64,000 nucleotides of DNA from Burhinus oedicnemus. Taxonomy: Eukaryota; Chordata; Aves; Charadriiformes; Burhinidae. Shown here in pieces: positions 34,680-49,600 of this stretch; position 1 is the stretch's first letter, and each line of letters opens with the position of its first letter. The translations under genes were made by a program, and so were the position numbers. The DNA is taken from NCBI GenBank assembly GCA_008921705.1, contig VFFE01006813.1:522921-586920 (forward strand). Reading direction: 5' to 3'. The notes below the pieces were generated by a model. That model ran no database searches, was not told where the DNA came from, and saw nothing but the letters and a program-made list of their open reading frames with translations.

Positions 34680-37600
34680 CTTTAAAATAAAACAAACACG
34701 GTTAAGCATGTAACATTCTAGTAGGAAGTAGTTAGAGATATATTTTTAACAGTTCCATGCAGAGAAAAACAATTTAAACACTCTGGACCACCTACAAAAA
34801 TATAGCAGGTATAGCACAGAAACAATCTAACTAACTATGTTCAGAACCTCAACATGTACAAAACTTGTAGCTCATTAATTCTAGCTTCATTTTGGTTCTA
34901 AAGCCAGTGAAATATTACCATTAAATAAGCAAATCCTCTTGGGGGAGTTGAGAAAGCTAGACTGTGCCTGTTAAGGTACTTGTACATATTTTTTCACTGC
35001 ACAATTTGAGAACACCTTAGGATTTTTAATGAGCTGAAGTGTCAACCCTCTGTTTAAGGGGAGACAGAGAGACAGGAACTGGCATGGCAAAGGTAGTATT
35101 TTTCATGTCTTTCTTTAAATTTGTATCTCACCTTTGGGCTCTAGCAAGTTGAGAACTGAATGTCATCTTCAAGTTTTAAAGGGTAGTTAAGTAAGCTAAA
35201 CACAATCTTAGATTTTTAGTATAATGTCACAATAAAGCATACAGATCTGTCTTGTAGTCTACTTTCTGTTCTAACTTGCTTTTTTTTCCTCACAGCACAT
35301 CAGGCTGTGGTTGGATAAATAGCAAGAAAATACATGATATTCTCTCTACTCTGAGAAATTACAATCAGTTTTGTTCTTTCTGGATGGTGTGAGAGACCAC
35401 TAGGTAGCTGCTGCAAGTTCAAATTTAAACAAAACCAATATAATCATCTCTAACTTTTAATAGCTGTTAACCATAACTAGTTTCTTCCACTGAGCATCCA
35501 CCTTTGCTCAAGTTTGAAATTGCCTTGACCTTAATGCGCCTAGGTTCCCAGAAAACATGTACCAAGAGGTTTTGTACAGCAGCAGTTGTCTGTAATGATG
35601 GCAGTATCATATTTCTTGCATAATTTAGAGGACTTCCCACTTAAGCGTTCCACAAGAATAGATGATGGTGTTAAAAAAGGTGCTACGTGCGAAAAGAGAA
35701 GTGAAGGAAATAAAGGTAAGCAAAAGCTTAATGCTTTTCGTGAACTGCTCCCAACTCACAGTGACTTGGCAGATGATGGTCTCTTCACATCTGGCCACTT
35801 TCGACGCTGAAACTGCCTAATTTTCAAGCAGCAAAAGGAGAAAAAAAGTTAACCATCACCAAGAAAACCACCAGCATTACAGTCTGAAAGATGAGGAAGG
35901 AGAAGAGTTTAGCCTGAATTTTGACTACAAAGATTAGAATGTGCCATAACATTGAAACAGAAATAGCTCCAGTGTTTCAAAGTAACTGGGATGGAAAGAT
36001 CTTGCAAACACCATTCCAGGCGGTGTCTGTCCATGTGTGGTTCCCAATCCCACACTCTTAACTCCTTTATCACGAAGGTAGTACTTTAATAATAATTTAT
36101 CTATTTTTTTAAAAACGTACCTGTACTGCTCATAGCTTCCATCTTTAAGTCCTAGATGGGGAAAAATTAACAATGTTACTAACTACTGCCTGCAAAAGAG
36201 TAAGGTATCAGGTAAGGCACAATTTAAAAAAAGACCTAAGAATATTACCAGATTAATGTGTATTGCCATACATGTTAACTGGAGCTGTTATTTTTGTGTT
36301 AAATCCCTTATTCTAGGTAAAATGGGTTGTAAATTGGGATAGATAGCTTTGAAGCTTTTCTGTAAATATCCTTCAGTGGTGTATTTAAATGCCAGAACCT
36401 GTTGATTTCAAAACGTACGGCTCTGTGTGGTGCATGTACAAAGACGTGAAATAATATTTTGGGCTTTGGTAGTCTCAAGTAGATAGTATTTTTGGGGTGG
36501 GGGTCTTCAAGCTCTAAAGGTTATGACTTTTTTAAAATAGTATTTCTTATGTCGACTTAATTGTACTAAGGGGTATAAGAAATGCAATTTAAAAAGAAGA
36601 AATACAAGTAACTGTACCTTTTGGTTTGCTATCAAACATTTAAAAAAAAATAATCATAAGCAGTATAAAAACCAGATCCATTGAGTAGACCCAGAGAAAA
36701 CTTAATGGATAGGACCAACCTAGAAAAAGAGTAAAGGCCCATTTTGCTTTTTGGAATTTAAATCCATTGTTACAAGAGCACATCTTTTGGTAGCATAATA
36801 GATCCCTTCTTAGATGTGCTGTTATTTCACAACTACCTTGGAGTAACACAGGTAGGGGAACACTGATCAGCTTAAGCATTAATGTCCTTTTTGAAGTTAA
36901 AGTTATTTTTAAGCCAGTTGACCACAATGCCGCATGGACTGCACTGTCTCTAAAGAAGTGTTTCTAAAAATTGTGCCTTCAGTTGGAATGCTGAAACTCA
37001 ACTGCCAAAGGCTGTGCAGTCTCCATCCTTGCAGGTTTTCAAGATGGGACCGGATAAAGCCCCGAGTAACCTGGTCTGACCTCACAGCTGCGCCTGTGTT
37101 GAGCAGAACTTTGGACAAGATGAACTCCAGAAGTCCCTTCCAACTTGAATTGTCCTGTGAGTCTATGAACTTGCAAGTGGCTATTAGGGTATTCTTTCCC
37201 TCTTTCATCAGTTTTATTCCTTCCTCATCTCCTTCCCCTGCATCTCAGCAACACCCCTCACTATACTATTTAAGTATTCTTCATTCTTCATTTAAGAAAC
37301 ATCACATAACACAAATTGAACAAACACAAAAATCTGAGCATGCAGCCATCAGCCTCAGCAGGACATTACTAGTATAAATAAATACTAAAATCCTTTTGAC
37401 TGATACACATAACTCCCCCATTTCCTTTGGGGAGTTTTTGAGCGTAATAGGAGAGGCACTTACCCAGATCCATGTTCCTCGTTCTTGGGTTGCATTGTTT
37501 ATACCCTTTGCAGCTTCTTAGTTCCATGAGCTGGACGTGCAGTTGATTGAGAACGTCTCTATCTAGTGTATTCACTGCATTAATTAGCTGCAATAAACAG

Positions 37601-40600
37601 GGGTTCTTATTAGTAACTATTGCACTGTAGTTTTGTAACTTTCATATATGGAATACATATGGTTTATTCGTAACAGAAAAGAAGCCAAATCATACTACAT
37701 TCAATGATTTAGGCCTTATCTACACCCTGCGCCAATATATTTCAATTTATCATTAATAAGGAACAATGATGTATTTCTAGAGCTGGGCTATGATCAGGTA
37801 CCTGATACGGATCGGTATTGAGATCAAAATACTCCAAAAATCCAGTAGCAAATTCACAAAACAGGAAGTTGTGGGTCTCGTTGATTGTCCTCAAACACCA
37901 GTATGTGTTGTTGTTGGCACTGGTACAGGCACAGAAAGGGCCCACTGCAAATTGAACAGTTATAAAGACATAAGCTACATGCTACTGTCTTTAGACACTG
38001 TTTATTACTTTTTCTTTACAGTATTACTTTCTTTGTAGGCAGTTACTCCCTCTGACTCCTGAGCTCTAAAGCAGAGAATGCCTTCCAGCATCAGCTTCGT
38101 GTTCGATGCATACCTAACCCACACGACACGGCTAACTTCAGCAACATCTTGGCTAGTTGCTTTCCCTGTCTTCTCCGGTTGGGAAACATTCCAGATGTGA
38201 GATATGACACATAATTGTACTGTACACAGTATCTGCAGGTTTTTATTTGCAGTTGTTTTTGGCTTTTACTTCCTTACCTTTTGTGCAAGACAATGCCAAC
38301 ACTGAAACAGAGGTTATTTAGTATGAGAAAGGCTGCGTAGCTTTGGCTACGTAACTGGTGATACTGGTAACTTCTAGTAACCCAGCATCCTTGCCCAGCC
38401 TAGCCTGCACCCGCCTACCTATTACTTAAAGTATCCTTACGTGTCCACAGGGGAGCAGTTTGCCAGTGTTGGTTGTCATGGGTGAAGCAGGTCAGACCAG
38501 GCATGCTGCACGTGTCGTTATTTTTTATTCTCTTAAGCAGTTTGCGCAGTTTCTTCTTTCGTCTTTGCTCCCGAAGCAGCCACAGCCTGTCTTTCTCCTG
38601 TAGGGCCTTCCTGCACACATGAAACATTAGGGTCATGCAGACTCTGTTATACTTGAACGCACCTAAAAAAAATGAAGCAGCTAATAAAATAAGCTGCTTT
38701 GAGGGAAAGAAATAACTGGTATTTTTTAATTAAATGGCTTCTCTTCCAAATGTCTCTGGATTTAACTCTTCAATGTCACTGAAAGGAAAAATGAAGCCAA
38801 AGGGGCTTATAGGCTTGTCTGAAGTCTGTGATGTGACATTTCCCCAACCAGGAACCTTATCTTGAATTTACAAGCATTTCCACACGGGCTTGGTTCCTTG
38901 CCCAGGTGTCTGTGTGGTTATTGTTTTTAACGCAGGATAAATGAAATACTACTAGTTTTGCTTAGTTTGTAACTAACTGGTGTGCATGAACCAAATGTTA
39001 ACGTCTTTGCATTTCCTCTTTCAAAGGAACAGGCCTTCACTTACTTGAAAGGATGAAGACTAGATCCCTTGTGCCTCAGTTTGCTTTTGTGTTTTGAATG
39101 GTAACTGGAAAATAAAAACAGCATTGTCGATGAACAACGGAAAGACAACTGCTCCTGTTCATATCACACTTTCGTACTGGATTTGGAGCAGATTTAATCC
39201 AGTGTCACTTCTCCCTTCAATTTATTCATTCAGGGTATGTGGTGAACCCAAAGCAGCCTGGCCAGACCGCCCCGGGCAGCCCTGAGCCTTGATGCGCCGC
39301 TTTCTGTGCTTCGCTCACTCGTGCACAGCCACACCTGGTGCTCTAACCCTGGATTGCAGTATCTCACCTCGCCTGAGTCCAGCTACAATTCTCAATTTTA
39401 GTTGTCATTGGTTCTTGTTTCCCTACACGGGACAGATAAAAATCAACAGACTTATAATTCAATTACAACATTTCTTGAACTGAATAGTCACTTATTTGTT
39501 CAGATGACAGGATGATAAGCGTATACCACCTTCCTGTCATCGTCCTTCTGAATGAAAATTTAAATACCAGTTGCACTTTGTAGGGTTGGGGCTTTTGCTC
39601 CATTGTCACTAGCTAGAAGTTCCAGGAAAACTGTAACAAGGTGCACGGCCCCGTCCCAGCAATAGCAGCATCTAATGTATTCTGAGATAGGGCGGGTGTA
39701 AGCAGCCACACACATTCCAGCTGGGTGCCTCTACTGTTCTGGCTCTGTCTCCAGATTACCAGGTATTGCAGAAATTTTCTTTCTGTGTACTTTGCAAAGT
39801 TAAAAAAAGTCAAAACAGCCTTAGTCAATGGCCATGTTTTCTGACTGATTATGTTCATTATACTACCCACACAAATCAGCAAAAACAAACTAAGTTCAAT
39901 AAATGTTATTTTCTACACAGTACATCAGAATTCAGTTAGTTGTCAGACTATAATTCCCTTCAAAACAAAACAAATCTTTTAAATTATTAATGCTACTGGG
40001 AGCTTTAATAAATTTAATCCTTATAGCAAGTTAACAAAATAAGATTGTTAAAGAACTATCAAACGTCAGTCAATTTTTTTATCTTGCACAGACACTGGGT
40101 ACTTCATTAACTAATCCTAAATGCTAAATCCTAATTCAATGCAGTTCTGCAAACACTTTAACATATATAACTCAGTTGATTAACTTCCTTGATTTCAGTG
40201 GGATTATTCATCTTAATAATGCTATGCACAAAAATAAGTCCTTCCTATATGGGCCTGAAAAATGTAACATTCTTCACATTTACTAAAAACAGCCATTATA
40301 AAAATAACTTCATCTTTACAGTACATATTAAATAAACTCAGTTGTTAACATCAGGTTTGAAAGAGCTGGATTATAAAACAATATAAACTTTTGGGGGATT
40401 TGTCATTTAGAATGATACTGATTTCATTTTAAATGCTTTTTGCCAGGGGTTCCACATATGGGTTGGCATAACCCAAGAAACTGATCTCCCGATTTTAGTG
40501 ATCTGTTGCTGAAGCTATGCTGCAGAATCCACACGGGCCACAGCAACTGTATACCTCATGTCTGTAAACCAGGGTATGTTACACCTCCAAGGATTTAAGT

Positions 40601-43600
40601 GTTATGCTCAAAACCTCATTCCGTTATACCAATGAGACACACAAGTATCATCCATACCCTCTCATAGAGGCTACCTACTTGGAGCTGCTTCAGCCACAGA
40701 CAATAGCACGGCTGCTCTGGGATTCTGAGTACATTCAAGTACAGCTTTTTTGTGATACTCATACCACTACTGCCACTGCGGCTGCTGTATTCCTGGTGAC
40801 ATCTGGCTCACAGCAGCCTCAGAGATTGCTCTGTGATCACTATGATCAGGAGAAGCTGCTCCTGGTTTCTTTCTGAACAGGGACAAATTCTCTTTGGGTT
40901 AACATTTGATTTTGAAAGATTTTCTGCTGTGCTTATTTGCAGAGCACGAGCTTGCTTGCTCCCCAGAAGGATTAAGGTGTGCTTGAACCTTCTTTCCATG
41001 CAATCAGTAGGCATTTTGCAAGTATTTGGCTACATGAGAAACCAACTATGCGCAGACCTTAGTGCATAATCACTATTTTAGTACTACCTGTTGCACTTGA
41101 AATTCACAAATCATCTGCACTAGGGAAAAAAATGATCAGGTGTACTACACCAGTGGTGGTTACAAAAACATGGTTATTCTGCACCAACTGTTAAGTTCCT
41201 GCTTTTCCCACCTGGCATAGCTGCTAAATACTGTAGTGATTGCATCCTAGGAGATGATACATCCAGCCTTGAAGAAACCGAATGGGAAGAAATTCTCTCA
41301 TCTCTCTACCCTATTATTTAATGTATTTTACACACTATTCTTTTTAAAACAGATTTGTGTAACGCTGCACCTTACTGACAATTTGCTCTTGTGGAAAGCA
41401 AGTTTTCAGAAAAAAGCCTGCAGCTTAAAATATTAATCTCTGGTATCTAATAGCAGCATCTTCAGGACAGGAGCATAACTAACTGGTTTATAAGCCATGT
41501 TACACGTCCTGTTACATCATCACCACTTGACACGGAGGCAATTAAACTCCTGCCTGGCAGAAGGTGGGCCTTGGGCTTCTGCAGCAGTCCGACTCCCCCA
41601 GAAAGCATTATACAAGAGTATAGTAAGTAGGCAGCCACTTAAACAAACAGACTCTGATCAGATTCTGAGTCTCTCCTGCGAAGACAAATCAGTTACATTT
41701 GCACACTACAAGCCGTTACTCTGAAGTACACAAGAAATACCTTATCTTATTACAATCACACTCTTCAGGTCGCTTCTTCTTCAGATGACCTCTCACCTCC
41801 CTCAGGTTTTTTATTTTATTTTGCAAAGTTTCAATCTACAAAAAGTAAAGATACTGCTTAAAAAAAATACAGCAGGATTTAGTCTTATTCTAACCTTCTC
41901 AAACCCAGGCTATTGTCACCAAATGCTTCCTTTTCACCACCTCCCGTGACTCCCACTGCTAACAAGCATTTTCATATTATCTGCCTTTCCAAAAGGAACC
42001 TACAGCAGGAGGAAACCTCGCTGGTACAGTTTGCTGGCTTTGATTACTGACTGTGAAAGCGGAACGTGGCACTGGGGGAATGGGAGGGCACACAGCCTCA
42101 GGAAGACAACCACTCCTGGTTCCATTGCGATTCTTCCTCTCGTGCTCTACAGCACATTTGCCGGGAAAAAAGGTTACTCAAAGGAAAATGAAGCCCTTAA
42201 ATTTCAGCCTGGTATGAACCTGAGAAGGGGGTGGGGAGGGAGTACTCTGAAGTCCCCTCCTCAGAGCTTCTGAAAAAGAAAAGCAGCAAGGCTCCAGGAT
42301 TTTGCATGGCAGTCTTTAGCAACGTCTGGCCACATGGGATATGGATTAGCAGCTAATTCTGCCACCCACACGGTTTATTTTTAACTGCCTTTTTTTTATT
42401 TTTTCTTTTCAGTAAATGAAACTACTGCTTTTGTTCAGTTTAACTCACACATGGTGTGGCCCATGTCCACCCACATGGGTATTACAGGCTTCTACCCTGG
42501 TTCTTCACACAGCAGAAAAAACAAAGTAATCCAGTGTGAGCAACAAGGTCACTGCAAAACTACCATTAGACACCAGTGACCATAAGTCTAGTGGAAGCAC
42601 ATGGCAGTGTTCAAGAAAAATACACACAGAATCCAGCCCTGCGACCCTACCTCAGGAACACAACACAACAGAACTGAGCTCTCATTTTCTTTGGCACTCC
42701 ATATAGCCTACGTTTTCTGAAGAAAAAAGAATTAGATGAGTATGGTGGTAATGAAATTGCCCTTTTGTAAACCTAGCAGAGCTAGTAAGTTTTTCAGTGT
42801 CTGTCTGCCTTGCTACATATCCATCTGTACCATAAAAAGGGACCAACAAGTTCTTACATTGGGCTGTGCTGTGAATTCATGTAATTTGGTAAGAGACTAC
42901 AGGAGGTCCTTTATACTTCTCTTTGGTGTTTGTCCCACCATTATCTCCAGTTTCTTCACATACACAAGCGTAAGGAAAATGAATTCAATTCCAAAGTGCA
43001 AGGGCTAAATACAAGCAAGCAAAATAAGTAATTCTAGAAGCACTGAAACTAATGAAGCGCATTTTCCTTTGGGCTTGTGTTTGACAGTTGAAGGCCTCTT
43101 TTTGAGAGGCACATTTGGGAGGAGGGCTAACAGGATGTGAAAAAGATCCAGATGAAATTTTTCCCAGGATGGGCACACTTATAAGTCTCTCATTTATCTC
43201 TTAAGGCTTATGACATTTCTCAGTTGTCCCTTCAGTTGCGGTTCTCTCCTCCGCTCAGCATCTTGCCTTCACAACCATGTAATAAATTAATTATCTCTGA
43301 AATATCTATTCTGAAATCAGCCAGCAAGTTCAAAAGGTTCCAGGGAGGGACGCAGATACCCAGAGGCAGACAGACACAAACACAAGTCAGCACAATCCTA
43401 TCAGCTCACAGAAAACCACACTAAAAACACACGCTGAAAATGCCTGACTGATAACATCACTCACCTCGTGGTCAATATGAAGTTTATGGTCCTTCCAAGC
43501 TTGCAGTGACCTGTACAGATCTGTGTCACACTGAACGGTATCATTCTCCAAGATATAGCACCTTGGCATGGGAAAGCAAACAATGTTTATTATAGTGCAT

Positions 43601-46600
43601 ACACACATACAGAGCAATGCAAACAGCTGATTTTACTAACACAACTCCAGGACAGATGAGAAGCCAGACTGGAAACGACATGCAGAATTCAAAAAGAACA
43701 ATGTTCATTCAAGAGAAGAAAAGTGTGTTATGAGCCAGGAAAGAAGTTTGGATTTGAGCTGCCATGGAAATTTTTAAGACGTAGAAAAATTCAAGGAGAA
43801 TATTCCTATCCAGCAGAACCTGTTGACTGCTTAATTTCTATATGCAAATTGTGCTGCACAGAGTTCTTGCTTATTCATTAGGCTGTCTACATAAATAATC
43901 TCTACTTACTAGCAAGCACAGAAAGCATTACTCAGAAGCAATTTCCCAATGCATAATTAAGTGATACAGGGGTAGGGGCAAGGATAAAGTACTTCTTTAT
44001 AAGATGTATTACTACACCATAAAGAAAAGGGGGAAAAAAAAAAAGAAACAAAGAAATTTTGCTGTTTTCTACAAAAGGGATAAAATTTTTTCAAAGATAT
44101 CTCCCTGACTTCAAAGGCAAAATACCCTCTGACAATTTTAAGTGCTTATGTTTCATTAATTTCTAATGCAATCCAGTTTTAAAATCCTTTGAAAAACAAA
44201 CACATACTTGACAGATTTACCTGAGAAGTTTATTAGGGGTCAACAAATACCATGTAGTCATTTTTGAATGCTTGTTTAAATTAAAGCTGAGTGTCTTCAA
44301 TACTGCTTTATTTTCTTTTAACCACCCCAGGCATGTTGTTCCACTGCCTTCTTTTCTGCAAGTGTTCTTGGGGACTTGTCACGAATTACGCACAACCTTC
44401 CTGACAGTTCCTTGTATGGCTTTGGGACTCACCCAGTAAGACACTAAAAATCAATTTAATTTATTCCAGAAGAAAAGCATAAAAAGTGATTTATGGGTCC
44501 TGACCATTCATGACAGCTGGGGTAAGAAGGCACAATTTTCTGACGTCAACCTAGCTACGTTTCCTCATATTAGCGAGTCTCTAACCCTGTAAACAGAAGT
44601 CAAATGGAAACCACAGGTTTCAACAGCAGCTAACTGGCACATGCCTGTTTACATGAGCTCGTCATTAAACAGTGTAATGCATGTAAGCAATGATTGGTGG
44701 ATTTCCTGGTAATTCACAAGTGGAAATGGTAGCTAAACTAATTAAATACAGATGAAGATACATCATCAGTCCCTAGACCTGCACACTGAGGAAAAGATTT
44801 TTAGCTATTAGAGTGCCCAGGCAATTCCCTCACCTCTCTCTCAATATGTTCCACTTCCCAATGCTCCTGGTCCATCCAACTTCATTCATAATACAGATTT
44901 TCCTTTCCTAGCACTGGCTACAGAAAGCTGAGAGGGCTGCTTCCTCCCTTAGGACTGATTTGGAGTATGGCATGAAACTAGATCATACTCCAGTTAGAGC
45001 CTTTGGTCTTCAGCCAGGCCAGGTTACCCGCTGCACACTGAGATTTCCATGGGTAGAGCCTTTCCTGATTTCAGACAGGTGTACACGCAACTGTTGCAAA
45101 TGGTTTTGCTTGTCCTCACTGGAAACATGCACTGATCAGTGATTACAGTCTCCAAAGTGCAGAAGACATAAAAGCACTGCTGTAGTTCTTCAGTAGCTTC
45201 TTGCCCCTCTGTACATGACAAAATTAAAACAAAACCGAAAGCTGTTGTACAGAAAAAGAATTTTAGTGAAGCTAGACTGGGTATCCAAAAGGGACACAAT
45301 GTGCTTATCACAAGTTAACTCATCCATTTATGTAAAGCAGCCACTTAAGCAGCAAAAGCTTTTAGAAATATACCACATGCGCTCACCTGTGAGTCACTTT
45401 TATTAGATTAGGGACTGTATACTCTGCAATGCCACCAGTGCCACTGTATTCCCCCATGTCTTTATCTTCCTCCTCACGAAGAACAGCAGCCCTCTGCATC
45501 TTGTGTCGCTTGGTGATGTTCCTTGGTAAGACAGGTTGGTAGCCATCCTCTAAACCCAAGTTATAAACAGCTCCATCCAGCTCAACAGACACAGAACGGA
45601 TTGAGCGATTCCGGACATAGCTTGGCTTGTATTCTGCACGGAAAAGGAAGTGAAAGGATTAAGAAGGGGAAAAATAGCATGTTACAATTTGGTCCTCTTT
45701 GTGGTTCTTGGGAGAAAAAAACCCAGCCCATACTGTGACATTTGGAATTAACTGGATGATAAATGGTGTTTGTCCTCAGAGCTGCTGCTTCATTACCTTT
45801 TTCATGGATAGATGGATACCTTAAGGCATGAGAGAGAGGGGAGATGTAATGCAAATGCACAGGGGTGGCAGAGGGGAAAGAAAATGTACAATATCACTTC
45901 AAGAGCAAACAGCTCTTCAAAGAGACTCTGCTCGTCCCACCAAAAGTCACTAGATGGCAGTAAGACCTTAAAAACTAACCACGACAGTTCAAGACAGCAA
46001 GGTCTTAGGTCATCCTCACAGACTGGTTCTCTACTGTTTTCTATTGTCTACCGTGCAATGCTCCAGTGCGAGGACTTCTGCAACCCTTCCCTGAAGTCGT
46101 GCCCAATGTTCAACCTGAGCCTCTTCTCTATTCTACACTCTTTCTTCAAGGTAAAATGCTTGATTTTTTCCAGAGAGATTAATATCTGAATCTTTACCTC
46201 TCTCCACATCTAATTCTTTTCTTTGCAATTATTTTCCTGATGTGCAGATCAGTCAGTGAGTTTCTACAGGAAGCGCCACCCTCCAGTGCTATGCACTCCC
46301 TCAGGCTTTGCTTCTGCATTTGCAGCCCAAAGGCAAAATGAAACATTTGCTACGAATTGTCACTACACAGTAGAAGATTCTCATTGATCTTTTCACCATT
46401 ACTGCTTTCCAAAGTTTGCTGTCCCAGCCTGGATCCCCAGAGCTCCTCTTCTGTTTGGTCTGGAATGGCACAAATATACCCTAGTTATGGAGTCTACATC
46501 TGTATCTCAACTTCCCTACTGTACGACAGGGTCCATCTCTGACCATATTTCCTGCTCACTGCCAACAACTGCTAAGAGTCGTTCATTACACTAAGCATAA

Positions 46601-49600
46601 TCATCTCATTCCTTGAGAAAAAAGTACAACCTAAGTATCCCAGCCTCTCTTCTCCTCTCTGCCCAGTGCCTGAGTCTTTGCTCTGTATATGAGGCCTGGA
46701 GTCATCCAAGACTGGAAACAATCGAGTCTCTTGGCTCCTCCGGTCACCTCTCCTTTAACACACAGCACATCTCACAAGAAGGGGACTTTCTTCTGCAATC
46801 TGGTAAGGCGAAAATTCAACCAATGTGCCAAATGAGAAGACCAATCTTTCTTGCAATTCCAAGCTCCACAGAAAAGCCAACTTTCTCTGTGGGATAATCT
46901 CCCCAGCAAAACAAGCAGGGGAAAAAAATGGGAGGTAGAAAAAACAAAATTGGCAAAAGAAATATTCATGTCAATTGGCATGCTTTGGTATTAACATAGA
47001 ATGACTTTTTTCAAGAAGCCTTACATTAACTCCAAATGGATTGCAAAAGTCTTAAAAGCCATTTTGCAGACTGTGGGAAGAGAAATAAACATCTCCTCCC
47101 ACCTGAAACTGCTCCAAGCACTATATTCTTCTCAGCGCCACACACAGAAAGTGGAATACCAGCTGGATTGTCTGGCTTTGCACATTTTCCACCTGTGGTT
47201 CAAAGTTTATTGCTGATATTAAGCCAGGTGAGTCACTGCCGAAGGAAAAAAACAAAACCAAAAGACCAACCCTATTTCAGGCACCCATTCAGGAAATGTT
47301 TGACTAAATGAGAAGGAAACTCCCATCTTCTCAGAAGCAGGAGGAAGTTCCAAAAAGCTACACCCTAACAATTATATTCAAAGTATAAACTCCCATTTCT
47401 TTAATTGTTCCCTCATTTCATCTTGTTAAGCTCAGCCAACTAACAATTTACCTTCCTTCCAAGTCTAATATGCCAATCCAGCATGTTGGACCTCAGCAGA
47501 TAGCTGCAGGGAACTGCCGTCTACACATGTTCCTGAAGAATTAGAAGCCAGGAGTTAGTCCTCCCTTGCAGCCAAACTAACCCAGCCTTACAACGAACAA
47601 ATTGGTCTGGAGTGAGACAGCTCATAAAGGACTTGTTGTATCGCTTTATCACAACGCACTATCCGCAGTGCTGACTCAGCGCTGTGATTAGTACCAAACT
47701 CCATTATTTTCAGAGGAAGTGGTTAAAATATTGTATAAGATCAATATTCATCTGTGTTGTGCTCTCCCACCTGCAAAGCGCACTGCAGGCATAAATACCA
47801 ATGTCTAATTACTTATTAGTCGATCCTCCCCTGGGTTTAAGTTTTAACCTCCAATTCATTTACCTGTGTACACAACCCACAAACAAAGCAGATCCAGGGC
47901 TGTTAAATATTTGGCCCAAAACACCTATACTCCCTTTTTCAAGTTATTAAAGTTTGGCTTTGGTAAGCTCTATGTGTTCTGATGCCTCTCTTCCTCTGGT
48001 CTTACAGAAGCCAACTGTCTTATAGAAGGTACTGCTGAAAAGTTGCATCTTCAGAATTCAGCCTGGAAATGGAGTCCGGAGAAATTTAAGCCTAAGAAAG
48101 CTAACTACGTTTCAGTGCACCACTCATCCAGCTGAGTCTTCTTGGACCACTTGACAAGCATGCTTGTCTTCGCTGGAGCCTGAAAGGAAGGACACTGTCC
48201 TGGTCTAGATTTCCCCAAACAGTCTAGAGACCTGATTTTTCACAACTATTTTTTGGTAATATCTCAGGTTTCAACACTGTCTAGTGAAAGCATGAACTGC
48301 AGTATTCAAAATCATTATTCAACTAAATAAAGTGAGGCGATGTTGTATTATAAAACTATAAACTTCATATCTGACATAAATATGCCCAGCCTTCAGGTTT
48401 ATATTTAACTCTCCTCACATCTTCATCACTCAAGCCTTATTACTTATTTTGCAGCCACCAAATTAATGATTTAAGACGAAGATCATCTGTAAATGATGGT
48501 TCTCTCGGGGAGAGAAGATAACTGAGAAGATTGTAACCAACTACAACTACTATATGGCAATTTGCGCAAAACAGGAGCATGACCGCTCAGCAGGAACACC
48601 GCAGAAGACCGAGATCTCTTGGTCTTCCCTGTTGACACTTAACTCTACGTAGGTATTTTGGATCTGATGTTATTTTCCAGCATCACAACGATGACAGAAT
48701 AAGCCAGTGTGCAAGGATTCTGCTTCGACACGTGTCACGAGGAAAATATCCACCACTAGCCTCATGAATTCCTGCTTGACATTTCCCAGTAATGTCTATA
48801 TATTTTCCAGAATTTTGTAGAGAAGCAGCATTTTTTTTCTATAAGACTGAAGTAAAATTAAGCACTTTGAAGTAAAATTTTTAAAAATATCTCAAATGTC
48901 TAGAAATATGGATAAAGGTTTAGAGGTGTTTTTTCTCGGGCATTAGGTACTGAAGGATTTCTGGAAATCTTATTTTGAATCTGTGTCCTTAGATATTTCA
49001 AAAAGGAAAAAAACCCAACCCAAAAAACTTCCTTACATCCAGTTTCTCACAACTGCCATTAAAAATTATTTTTTTTTTTAATAACAAAGGTCATTTTGCT
49101 CCAGCACTGAGATTACCTCAAAAGAAAAATGAATGACATGAAAATTGGAATAAAAATGCTCTAGCCCCTTCATACACACTTCTGTTTGTTGTGTGGCCTA
49201 TCATCATTTCTGTACATGCAGCTTAATAACTCCTTTAATCACATGCACTCGTTCATCACACGAGATCAAATCCACAGCAAGAAAAACATAACAGACCACA
49301 ACACAGGCAAAGATTTTAAGAGCTCACTATTAAACTTTCTTCCTACTGCAAAGCTTTGTTTCATCTTTCTTACAAAAAACATACTAAAGAAAATAAAGAG
49401 GACACAGAAATGCAAACATTCCTGACAACCAAACCCAGATATACCAAATATTAATGCTCATGTGTTTCTAGAAGGTCTGCAAAAGCTTTGCAGACATGTA
49501 TTTGTACATGGCCCAAATAGCATGTACATGACAAGACCCCACTTTGCAACTGAATTTACTCAATTTAGAAAACATTTTTGCCTGCTAAATGCACCACCTC

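Noticed and set aside
34524..34709. Third reading frame over the last SULF2 exon
   Set aside because: It cannot be reached in phase from either upstream exon and lacks protein-like composition; kept separate from the frame that can be reached by microexon skipping.
36934..37377. 147-codon open frame on the + strand
   Set aside because: It runs through a degenerate CR1 fragment and an S/P-rich intron stretch; not a gene.
45812..46189. 125-codon + strand frame in a SULF2 intron
   Set aside because: No domain or conserved motif; intron of a gene on the other strand.
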